A stretch of DNA of 64,000 nt from Nymphaea colorata (lineage: Eukaryota > Streptophyta > Magnoliopsida > Nymphaeales > Nymphaeaceae), in contig NC_045141.1 of the NCBI RefSeq assembly GCF_008831285.2, positions 26,649,315 to 26,713,314 of the forward strand. The letters are read 5' to 3'. Below, piece after piece: positions 10,955 through 21,587 of this stretch (positions are counted from its first letter, which is position 1; every line of letters begins with the position of its first letter). The notes beneath the pieces are model-generated. The model had not been told where the DNA came from and made no database searches. It worked only from the letters and a program-made list of their open reading frames with translations. A program made the translations under genes and the position numbers.

Positions 10955-13900
10955 CATGTTCACCCTACACTTCAATACATAAAAATAATAAAATATAAAA
11001 ACCTATTAAACATTATCTGAAAGGTGCAATCCTTCTTAAGGTAAGCTGTGCCTAAAGACGTATTAAAAAATTGCAATTGCCTTGCTCTCTTCATGCTAAT
11101 TGGAAAAATTTTCACCAGAGCACATAATAAGGGCATCTAGGTAAGAGCTCTATCACACGGAGGAGTACCCGCACAGTACAGGTACGACACGGGTACGGGT
11201 ACGGCCCTAGGTACGGCAAGGTACTGCATTGACCGCACCGAGTGCGGTCAACGCACTCAAGGTCATTTTGGACCTTTTTCAGACTCGGTCAAAGTTGGCA
11301 GAATCCAAATTTGTCCGATTTTAATGTTAACGATTTTTACATTTTAACTTTTTAAACCATTTTAACGTTAAAATTTTCGAAACCCTCATTTTAATGTCTC
11401 ACTTCCCTCTTTTTTCTTCATTCTTGCTTCGTAGTGTTGGGATTCGTTTTTAGCTTCGCTAACTCCTTTATCTTGTTATGTAAAAGTTTATGTCGTTCTT
11501 TTGTTTGTGCTTATGCTTTTGTACACGCGTGATTTTCTTCGGCCTCAGTTGAGCAGTAAATTTGCGACTAAGGAGAATGAGAATCAAGAATGATAAATTT
11601 TGGATTATGATTTATGAATATGTTGTTTTGTTTGTAATTTTTTTATATATATATGTGCGAATATGTTATTATGTTTGAAATTTTTTGACATATATATGTA
11701 TATGTGCATGTGTGTGTACGGCCATACCCTTGCACCCAAGTTTTTTAAAAATGGTCCGTACCCACACCGGCACCTGTACCCATACCTATGTGACATAGGG
11801 TAAGAGCTTCAACATTGCAGCTAAGGTGAGCGATATGATGAAGAGAAACAACAATGTCCGCTTCATTTAAGACAAAGGCAATTTATGTGAGCAAAAGGAA
11901 TAAAATTAAAATAAAGACATGCCACATGGATAGCTTAAAGGAACCAATGAAACAATGGTACTCTACTACAACATAAGTGTATGTTCTCAAGCTTGCTTAC
12001 TACTCTTTATGTGCCAATTATTGTATTATATCATCCAGCAAATCCAACATTTATTTTACAGAACGGAACAGCCCATGTTCTGCTCTTAAGAAAAACCATT
12101 TACTATATGATATTCACAGGAAAATGCAAAAGCAAAAAGTATAGATTAAAGGAAAATGTTGAGAACCGCCAAATGATCATCAATATTGGACCTACGTGCA
12201 GGTAATGCTTCAGAACTTACTCTTGTAGTCATTCCATGTGCCATGAGCGAACAACTGAAGAAGGTCTAAATATTTTGAATGCTCGGTTCCTTGAAGCTGT
12301 CATAAATGTAAAGAAGTCAAATGAATGAAAAATGTCAAAAAAAGCAAACGTGTTGATATTTTTAAGTCCAATCATCAACACAAAGCTGAGAAGAAAAAAA
12401 AGAATATTACCCATGCATGATGCCACACAATTAAAAAAATAAAAAAGAGGTAAGCTAGATAATCAGCCAGTCTTTCGGAACATCAACAGCAATAGTATTA
12501 TAAAATTTTATTCGCAAGCTAAAAGAAAGGCAATAAAACAGTACGGACAGCATAGAACAGCATCATCGACATCTTAAAGACTTAAACAACATACTAGAAA
12601 GTGTATAAAGTGGAAAACGTTGTTTCGGGACTCACCACTTACAATACAGTTTTAACCATCTGTATTTCCAAAAAAGCAAGTAGCTACAAGGATGTTAAAT
12701 TGAATGCGAACAAATCCCATTCATCATCAACTAGTTCACTGTTGAATGAATATGTGTATGCAAGCATGTTCATGTGAGAAAGATAGATTTTACCTACTTG
12801 TCAGCTGTTGATATACACTTGTACAGTTGGTACCATATTCAGTAACATATTACCTAGAGTAATAAACTAAGGAATATATCAAGTAAACCAAACTCACATC
12901 CCTGTTTGTGATGTCCATCTAGTATAGCAAGCATGATTGAATTATTTAGTCAGCACTAGCAAAATCTGGATCAATTGGTTCTTCATATTTTTAAAATTTC
13001 ATTTGCTTATCAGATCAAGATGGCAGTTACCTTGAAGCATGTAACATAATAGGCCGTTGATTGTGGTTGAGACTTGCTAAATTGATTATATTTGAAACGA
13101 AAATTGGCAATACTAGATAGAACTTCCTACACGATATTACCTAACCAAAGCAATAAGTGGCATTTTTACTTGTACAAGTAACCTAATTACCTACCAGTGT
13201 CCACATATAGGGACTGTTGGATAGAAGAACTGACACTTTTGCAGCTGATAGCCACAAACCCCAAGCCACACCACTACCAGCGATGATAGAACTAGAAATG
13301 GTAAGAGGGAAAAAGAAATTAAAGCAACATTGAAAGAAGAGGATAGTGGAGGACATGGAGAAGGATTTGGGTTTTCTTTATTTTTTTGTAAAAAAAAAAT
13401 GGAAGACCAGTGGGAATTCTGAGGCTTGAGGGTTATGAAAAGTTGTAAGGTGGTTTGGACTTTGGTCTATTTATGGAGAAGCGGTCAATTGAAAGTTGAC
13501 CCAATGCACACACAATGAATCCTAGTGGAGACGATGTTAATGGACACGACTTCGCGTGTGATGGAGAACTGTACATTTATCATTAAAAGACTAATCGCTG
13601 TTCCATGTTCTTCTTTCCTAGCATTTGTATGCCTCTTCATCACAGAAAAAGCAAGTTCTCTCCTGTGGCAACCAATAGTAGGAAACGACATAACCAAGTA
13701 AAAGACCTAATAGCTCACTCTCAGTTTCTAAGGATACGCCATTGCTCATGACACCAGCTTCTTTATTCGCCATAAACCGCAATGCAAATTTCCAATGAAT
13801 AGATATAGATTGATGAATATGTAAATACTCATGTTCCAAACCCTAGTTCTTCGACTGCCAAAACAGAGACACACAGTATCACTCGATAATCCTGGGCCAG

Positions 13901-14329
13901 AAGAGTTCCGGTTCCACCTACGCTACCAACAACGACAAGCCAAACGATAATGCGAAGAGGCAAAAAATATCCAGTGAACAACGCCGACAACGAAACATGT
14001 TCACAGCCATTTCATCTTCTACCAATTGTAGAACATAAACGCGGAAGACAAAGATACCCAAAACGACATAAATGGGGAACCCATACACGAAAACAGGTAC
14101 ATTAAATCTGCTGCTCCCCTTCGATCCACATATCATTATAAAGATCGGGAAGGGAAAAGATCGAGGGTACCTCTGCGACGTTGGGAACGGAGAGGATCTC
14201 GGAGAAGGCAAATAAAGAAGGGTGAGAGGTGGCGTCGACGACAACGCCCGCCAGCGACGCGCCGGTGAGGCTCTGGGCTTGCTTCACGAAGTAATCGATC
14301 AAATCGGCCTGCTTCTCTTCGATGTCCAT
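4111..14329 (-). CDS. CSN7: COP9 signalosome complex subunit 7
   Basis: The CDS is 774 nt in eight exons (minus order): 14329-14171, 12296-12221, 7182-7094, 6411-6322, 5082-5038, 4935-4865, 4442-4306, 4217-4111. All phases join cleanly to give 257 residues, against about 260 for the plant family. Recognisable segments in order: MDIEEKQADLIDYFVKQA, DATSHPSLFAFSEIL, FAHGTWNDYKSNA, VRKLKQLSVLTLAETSK, DVSNVRELEDFLINECMYA, GIVRGKLDQWRRCFE, FAAGRDLRPAQLDGM, IQEKIRWADTMGELEKKHRK, and an acidic tail ending DYEEDRSRPKR. The PCI domain fills the middle and a C-terminal helix follows. CSN removes NEDD8 from cullins in the nucleus and is needed to repress photomorphogenesis. Oddities: the exon-5 donor (GAG|GTTGAA) is weak; the exon-7 end at 4306 was chosen over 4310 to keep phase; and AGGTAAAT at the stop could be an alternative donor giving a longer tail. 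The introns (largest 5038 bp) hold several transposons. Confidence 0.9.
5485..6233. mobile_element. hAT-like non-autonomous DNA transposon with 8-bp TSD
   Basis: The 733-bp element occupies 5493-6225. Its ends are CAATGTTAT and ATAACATTG, a perfect 9-bp terminal inverted repeat. Identical 8-bp direct repeats GACAGAAG flank it at 5485-5492 and 6226-6233. An 8-bp duplication is typical of hAT transposons. Both subterminal regions are packed with CGATACG/CGTATCG words in both orientations, as expected of transposase-binding clusters, and the interior is AT-rich. No transposase frame is present. It sits in CSN7 intron 4. Confidence 0.82.
8105..8385. mobile_element. degraded GTAC-rich transposon relic (CSN7 intron 2)
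   Basis: The left edge has GTCACATGG, GGTACGAG and GGGTACGG; the right edge has ACCCATGTGTCTCCAAGTACCC and GCGACACGGGTATG. The words and their arrangement match the family of the element at 11150-11798. The interior is AT-rich and non-coding. The boundaries are approximate because no target-site duplication was found. Confidence 0.45.
9010..9023. repeat. C14 homopolymer in a C-rich block
   Basis: Fourteen consecutive C residues lie within a C-rich block (about 9000-9052) that includes CCCC and GGGGCCCCC runs, in otherwise AT-rich CSN7 intron 2. The pre-mRNA strand of CSN7 is therefore G-rich here and could form a G-quadruplex. The homopolymer length may be affected by sequencing error. Confidence 0.8.
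10922..10952. repeat. (AG)n microsatellite
   Basis: About 15 uninterrupted AG units lie within CSN7 intron 2. Confidence 0.9.
11140..11808. mobile_element. non-autonomous DNA transposon with 10-bp TSD
   Basis: A 649-bp element at 11150-11798 is flanked by identical 10-bp direct repeats GGTAAGAGCT at 11140-11149 and 11799-11808. The ends are related inverted sequences: CTATCACACGG at the left, and CTATGTCACATAGG when the right end is read in reverse. Subterminal regions are rich in GGTACGGGTACGG words. The interior has no transposase frame. A 9-10 bp duplication suggests Mutator-like transposition, but one shared base in the ends could mimic a longer duplication, so the superfamily is uncertain. 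It lies in CSN7 intron 2. Confidence 0.75.
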
Positions 14330-14660
14330 CGGCGGGTGAAGGACTCGAAGAGCTCTTTCTCGGGGTTTAGCAACAGACCGGAATCGAGCGAATCCCCGGA
14401 TACCTAGAACCCTAGGGGAAAAGAAAAGGGGACGATCGACGGAAAGAATCGAGTTGATCGCGGAACCCCCACTCTCTTCAGCGAGGGAATTAAGCTGCGC
14501 GAGATTATGAATCTTAACACCAGAGGAGCACAGACGACGTTGTGTTAAACAGGGGGAGAGTCGCGTTGGACTGTTTATGGATCGGGTCTTACTTCGATAA
14601 AAGTCAATCCAATCCATTGTGTTGAGATCGATCATTTGAGTGACCATGTAAAGCAAGGAG
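14330..14660 (-). promoter_or_regulatory. CSN7 5' leader and proximal promoter
   Basis: Directly upstream of the CSN7 start codon the sequence is GC-richer than the surrounding intergenic DNA. It stays open in the frame of the start codon up to 14656, so transcripts starting that far out could encode an N-terminal extension. The family consensus start MDIE(E/Q)KQA argues for the ATG at 14329. No clear TATA box was seen. Confidence 0.4.
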
Positions 14661-17600
14661 GTTTGAAAAGCTTGCCATAGATGAAGTAATGTTTACTGAA
14701 CGATTATCTTGAATAAATAAAAAAAAATTATACAAACTAATGCCTAACTAATTTGATCGACGACTGACAACATATCAAGTTTAAACTTGAACCAACGAGT
14801 AAATTATATATTCGGAATTAACAAACAAGTTTATTCGAAATCACACACATATATATATATATATAATCTCCTTTTGTCCTAACCTCTTATTTGCATTATA
14901 TTGCTTAATTATGAAGAATAGTTTATATTGATAACTAAACCCAAATTGGCAAAGCCATGGGTTTTTTTAGGAGGCAGTTGATGTCAGAGGGGCAGAGCAA
15001 AGATTTTTCATCCATAGAGCACTTGCATTGGTGACACAACTTTGGTGTAGGCATTGCATAAAATTTTAGAGTCATAACAATGTGAAGTTAACATAATATA
15101 ATGAATTTTTTTATGGACTGGCGTGGGCAATGGCCCACCCCAGCCATGAGCCAACAAGTAGCTGGTTGATGCCCTTGATTTGTCATTCTATAATTAAAAT
15201 TGTAGAAACAAAATTTCACCTCACATCAAATTGAAATGAAAATTCTAGTTCTAAGTTCCATTTGTGTTTGGATAGTTTGGTATTTAAATCTTAGAATTGA
15301 AAATGATGTCTTTGAGAAGACATGAATTAAAATTCTAGAATTGATGAATTAAAACCATGTGCCCTAAAGAGAGATGAAAAACTTTTAAATTCTAGAATTA
15401 TAATTTCACCCCCTAAGAAGAATCATAATCCCTGAACGAATTTTGATTTGAGGGTAACTCTACAGCTCCAGATTCAAAATTCTTTATTTAATAATGCAAT
15501 TCATATTTCATAGAAAAATGAGAATTTTAATTTTAAAGTTCTAATATTTACCCAAAAATGATTTGGTAAAATCATGTCTTGCTTAGTTCAAATCAAAGTG
15601 ATGGAACACCTCCTTCATCTTGAAAATTCCCTTGTACTAGTATTGGCAAAACATTGCACAGCAGTATTTTCAAAATGACACAAAAAATTGGAAATTACAC
15701 GACATTTTTCTCAGGATATTTAGCCTGTTGTCCCCCAATTTTAGTGTTTTATGTCAACCTAGACAGTCTTGATGTGCAGCTTTTGTCGGTTAACTTTCTG
15801 CTAGTCACTGGTGATCGACAGAAGAAAAGCTTTTGGAGCTCAAGAGAATACCAAGATGAATCAGTACATGAACATCTGCATTCAACTTTTACCAAAATGG
15901 AAGAACTGTTATCAAGTGGAGGGACAGGCATTGTTGGAGCTCTTATGGGCCTTCAGGGCTTTTAATGGGGCACATTCTCATGATATATATATATATATAT
16001 ATACAAAAAATTGAAAACCTTGATGCAGCATTTGATTGGTTTCCAAGTTAACTCTGAATGAGAGTTAAGCCCCAATTTGACATTTATGATATCAAATGAA
16101 GAGTTCGTTGATAAATGTAATCAATGATTGATGTTTAAAATGGAGGCATTTGGTAACAGGAATAATGTGTCAATGTTCTATGAATCAGTCTTAAATTAAT
16201 GAAATACTGGAACTTAATGTTCCATAAATGTATCATTATCTTTGCAACATATTCATGAAACACTAATAAAGTGTTTCTGTTGCAAAACAACTAGTACGGG
16301 TGACGAACCTACTCCTCACATATATAGTAACTAGAGAGTAACTTTTCTGTCCACACCAGCGATACATGGCAAAAACTTAAAAGAAAAACATAAAAGAGAT
16401 CATTTAAATTAAATATTTAAAAATTTTATATCCCATTAATTTTAAAAATAATTTTTTATAACTTTTTAAACTAATATTTCATATAAAAGAAGCACACATG
16501 CTATGTTATTTACGTAGGTAAACTTATAATAATTAATATTAAATTACTTTATGAAAACATAAACTGACACGCCTGCCAAATGCCATCACCCATTTCAAAT
16601 TTTAAAAAAAGTAACTAAATGAAACAATCTTAGCTGCTCATTTTTGGACTTATCGCAAAGTTGCACAAAACCCCACAGTCTTGAGATCCTAATATTAAAT
16701 AACTTGAAGAACTTCTAAAATATATAATCCTGAATAATTGTAAAAACTGTTAAGACTTATGCTATTCAATAACTCTAAAATTCCTGGAATATATATTTAT
16801 GTGAAAATCATTTGCATAAACGTATTATGTAAAAATTAGTCGGGTATTAATCGATAAATGAAGAGGACATTATATTTGTTAAAGTACGAAAATTAAGAGG
16901 GAGAGGGAGAGAGAAGGAGGCCTTCGCAATAATGAAAAAATTATAAAATCACCTAATTTTCTGATAATTTCCACATGTATGACTAATTTCTTTTACTGGT
17001 GTTCACGTGATGATGTTAACTTATTCATTTTTTTATCCAAAAAATATGAAAAATTACATTTGAACTCTCAAGTCATCTTGAAAAATTGAAATGTATCAAA
17101 CTTTTTGTTCAACACTGCTATTCTTTGAGAGTTAGTTGCGTGTAGTTTTTTTTTTGTTTGCTTTAAATTAACTGAACCAGATAACAGGTGAAATGTAGCC
17201 ATTAGAATCAATGCATTGCATGCGGGGGTTTTAGGTATTCAAATAATGGACTCCGATAGAAAAACAAGTCGAATACAGAGTACCAAAACATTTAAAACTG
17301 GATATATTCCCCAATATATATATTCACGTTCTAATCAGACATACAGTGGCATAGTGGGAGTACCAAAAGACTTGTACAATGCAGATAACTAAAGGCGTGC
17401 GTCAAGGAAATAAGAATCACATGAATTTTAAAGGAAATAGGGCCAAATCACAGGCCCCTGAGTGTTGGCTTTTGTTTTCTAATGTATCGGCGGTAGAAGG
17501 ATGTGGGCTGGACTCTGTTGAGAGATGGGACCCTGGTTCCTACTGCTTGCTGGCTGGCTGATGCCCACAGACCAAAAAAAAAAGCAGACCCTACCCTTTT

Positions 17601-20600
17601 TCCTTCATAGATTTCAATAGAGATTTTTTTCCTTTCAAGCAAATCCTCTTTCACCATTTGCTTGTTCCGGCTGAAGGCCCACAGACACATGGTCTGGAAC
17701 GAATACTTAATCATCAGCAATTAATCATATTTGCACCATGTTTATTGACTTTGCTTCAACAATAATATCCTACCAATTATTTAGCAACTTCAATTATTTT
17801 ATATTTACAATTATTTAATATTATGTATTAATTCGTGTTTTAAGTACATGGTTCTGAATTTCAACGTGCAGTGCTTTACATTAAGAGACTTAATTTATTA
17901 TCCAAGCAGTCATGGGACTATTTCTCAAGTGATCTTCTTCAGTATGTGGATGATATTATCACCTTCCGAAAACGGTCACTTAAAAACTTAATTTTTGTGA
18001 AGGCCGTTGCTAAATAAGTATAAAGTTATCATCTTTTTCCTCCAAAAATTCACGTGCATGATAAATATACTGCTGAACTTGGTGAACAGCACATTTGAAT
18101 TTAATTTATTTAAGTTTCTGCTGTTCATAAAAAAATCACCCATATTTGTCATATCATTAGAAATGTAATAACATTAACTTGAATAACTAAATTGCGTGTT
18201 GAGCAAAGGGGCTTACAGGTGATGCTCAGTCAACAAACTCTGCTTGTTGGCACTTGGCAGCACAACTCGAACTAGCAAAGTCTAGCAATAGAGAAGCCAA
18301 TAGTAAAATACTTTAATTATACGTCATGCACTCAAATATTAGATGCACATGGCTATAGGTACATACACGAAAATATCCATGTCCAAAAGTAAAATGTTAT
18401 ATAAAATATTTTTTACTCTCGAAATTTTCACAAACGTTAGCTCACAAAACCATATGAAAACGCTAGAAAAACATGATTTCTTTCTTACATCAGTCTACGT
18501 CTTGATTTCATTTGTGCAGTTAAATTTATAAATAAAATGAAAAAAGATTAGATCATGCGATCTGCTCGTATCTGGAAATGCTATAATCTAAGAATCTCCA
18601 CACCCAAACGCACGCACAAACACATATCTTAAATCAGCTAAATCAAAATAGTTCACGGATCTACTGCTCTTCTTGTACCATATGCAACAGGATTTAAATA
18701 GTCTCCTGTATTAATAGCTTTGGTCCAACCGATCAGTGGGCAATTGGGTGTTTTATTTATCTTCTGACAGTGTTTGAAGTGTCATGTAAGGAAGGCAGTT
18801 ACAACTTACAAGTGGGTGTATACATACATACATATATATGTATATATATATATATAAATTGAGGGCGACCATCGACCACATAGCCTTACAAGGGCAATCC
18901 CTAGGGGTAAGATATATAAAACTTGATTCAATGTTTAAACTTGACACTCTTGAGATTCATCTATGGGAGGCCACTTCTCTCTCCTTCCGTTAAAAAATCT
19001 AATTTTATATAAAAATTTTAATGATGATGTCTGTCCCACATAGATTGTGTTTGTTTCATCACGGACCTCAGATCTACGGTGATCTGAGATTATTAGGAAC
19101 TCAGATCGGAATCTCCCTTCCCTCTAATTTTGACATTAAATCCATGGTTTTTACGTGGCCTTGAATCTTATTAAATGCAACCCTAAGGTTTTAAGAAAAA
19201 CAACAAACTCTCCGACCTCTCAAAGGAAATATTTCATGTACCGTTATTATAAACAGCAGTTACTAATTAAAAGTGTTCTAAAACACTCAAAAGTCATTAT
19301 TAAACTCCTTCTCACCAGATGCAGTTTGGTGGCTAATTAAAAGGTGCCATGTTTGAGCTTTTAATCGTTTTAAAATGCTTTAATTTTGTGTATTTTTCAG
19401 TTGTTTTTAATTGACTTAGGGTAAACCACCTTTAGTATGATATTTTTATGCCTCCAAGGTTTTGGCATTGCTTCGGAGCATGGGTAGACTTAAAGTGTCT
19501 TGCTTGCTACTTTTAACAACGTAGAGAAATAGCACACTAGAAAGTGTTTCAAACCTCAAAACCCTTAGATGTGAATCCGCATTACCGCCCGATTGTGCTT
19601 AATTTTTATATATTTTATTTATTTTTTCCAAAAATGTTTAAAAAAACATTTTTGACCATCTCATACAAAAATAAACTGAATTCGTGAGTGGGCCAACCTA
19701 CCGAATCGGCAGTCCTGCCAGTTGGGTTCAAGAACTGAACTTGACAACATCGGCCGTAACCAATGCAGGTAAATGCACATGCATGCCTATTCTTTTGTAG
19801 TGACAGAAACAAGAAATGGAGAAAAATAGCAAGGTTAATCAATTAATGCCTTGCACGCAAAAGAGCTCTCCAGGACTAACGTCTCAAAAATTTGAATTTT
19901 CAGTGCAGGAAACAAGTACTACATTTGATAGAATGAGGGGAAACTGGATCTGTTATCGTGTAAACGTTTTTTCATTTTCGCCATTGTTTAATCGCCGGGA
20001 GGACGGGCACATATCCTTTTCATGTTTATTCCTTGTTAACGATCCATAAGGCAAAACATTCCGGTATACCTAAAACCAACGAACTTTTCAACAAATTTCG
20101 ACAAGAAAAAAAAGTGGGTTTTCCATCCTTTACCTGAGAAAGTCTATGAATTCACATCCCTCACACGTACCAACCGAATTCGCATCGTACCCAACTCCAT
20201 AAAACTTAATTTCAAAGACATGTATTCGCCAAAATGTTGAACGATCTAAAACAGATAGGTTGTTGGTCCACTAGATTCCGCCATCACCTATCATCTGTAT
20301 TATTACCTACCTTTTCTTATCAAGTATCAGATGACAAATCTTAATATATAAACTGCTAATAATGATTGCATGAGAAGTATCGTGATAATCATATACCTAT
20401 TTATACGTCCTCTACGTATGTAAAATACCATGCAAGTACTCTCGCCACTCGAGAACGGACGGACAGTCTCACACTGGCGGCCCGTCTTACAATAAAGAAT
20501 GCACGTTGCTGGCCTCCAACTACCGGCGTCCTTCAACCAGATCCACGCAAGTCAGTGTCTTGTAGGCTTGCATGATCAAGTAGCGGCAGAAACAGCCTAA

Positions 20601-20940
20601 TTGGGTCAGGCAGTCTAATCAAACCCAACTTGGTCGATTCTTCCTTCCACAGTTGCCAAGAAACCAAAAACAGATGGGAAACGGGAATGTGGAAGCAACA
20701 AAAGAGAGAGCAAATTTTAGAAAAGAGGGGGTCAGCTTAATGGGATATGAGAAAGGAAAGGCACCTTTTGGTAATTATGATCCAAACTGCCCATTCAGCG
20801 GTGGACACAGCAAGTAAAGGATCGGTGGGTGTTGGCTGGAGGTGCAGGGTAGGTTGGCCAGAGAGCCGGAGCTGAAGCAGACGCGAACAAACCCACGTGA
20901 GTGGGCCGTCCGTCAGCCCCGGATACCGGTGCTCGTCCGA
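14661..20940. other. gene-poor intergenic DNA
   Basis: AT-rich DNA with no multi-exon gene that I can support. Contents noted: a TA tract at about 14851-14862; a block at 15190-15560 with several AATTCTAGAATT-type palindromic words that resembles a degraded MITE; an unassigned open frame at 15654-15965 (+); and TA tracts near 15982-16003 and 18832-18856. The last kilobase grades into the promoter of the next gene. Confidence 0.45.
15654..15965 (+). other. unassigned open frame, possible gene fragment
   Basis: A 103-codon frame whose second half (SREYQDESVHEHLHSTF, then KMEELLSSGGTGIVGAL) has a soluble, protein-like composition, unlike most AT-rich noise frames nearby. I recognise no family. 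No flanking exon or promoter was identified, so it may be a captured or relic exon, or chance. Confidence 0.2.
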
Positions 20941-20980
20941 ACTTTGACGGTTTGACCCCTTTACACGGTAAAGAATATAA

Positions 20981-20988
20981 TATAAAAG
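20981..20988 (+). promoter_or_regulatory. TATA box candidate for the DUF630/632 gene
   Basis: TATAAAAG is followed by GA-rich leader-like sequence. It would place transcription start near 21012 and imply a 5' leader of about 575 nt unless part is spliced out. Confidence 0.5.
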
Positions 20989-21011
20989 AAAAAGGGAGAG
21001 AAAGCGCACAG

Positions 21012-21587
21012 GGAGAACGCTTTCCCTCGCAAGTGGAGAGTGCTCTGCAACCTTCTACCGAGCGCATCGCAAAGAAACGAAGGAAAGCAACGAGAGGGTT
21101 CGATTCGCAGAGAGTCAGAGAGAGAGGGAGCTCTGAGTTATATCCTGGAAAGTGATTTAGATTTAGAGTGTAATAATGGCAACAATATTGCGTTAGAAAG
21201 TGTATGGAAAAAGTTGAAAGATCAGGGGGGGGAGTTTTTCAGTGGAAGGGAAAAGGATGAGCAGTGACTGGGGACGCAGGGCAACTCACCAAAAGGACGG
21301 CTTCAAAAGTGTGGTAGACGGAGGGCAATGGATGCAATTACAACCACCTCCCTCCCGCTGGAAGGTTAATAAATGCCGAAGCAGAGGGAAGAATTTTCTC
21401 TCTCTAGACAGTAGATTGGCAGGACAGCTCTCTCTCTCTCTCTCTCTGCCTGTCTCTTCCTCTGCCTCTCCCTCTATCACAATTATGTTCCTTTCCTGGC
21501 CGGTAGATGAGTAAGTGAAGAAGTTTTCTCCAGCACTAGTAAATACCAAGAAGACCTGCCTCTCTCTTTACACACACACCCACCAGC
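21012..21587 (+). promoter_or_regulatory. long 5' leader with uORFs and CT tract
   Basis: The inferred leader contains upstream ATGs, for example opening frames at 21040-21267 and 21242-21514, which close before the main start codon. A (CT)n tract lies at about 21428-21448. If the leader is not spliced, these uORFs should reduce translation of the downstream protein. An undetected leader intron could remove them. Confidence 0.35.

Noticed and set aside
14102-14656. Long minus-strand frame extending CSN7 exon 1 in both directions
   Set aside because: The family start MDIEEKQA and the GAG|GTACCC donor at 14171 fix exon 1. The rest is leader and intron read-through.
21093-21110. Second Pol III B box (GGTTCGATTCG)
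   Set aside because: No A box lies at the right distance, and the site falls in the leader of a protein gene.
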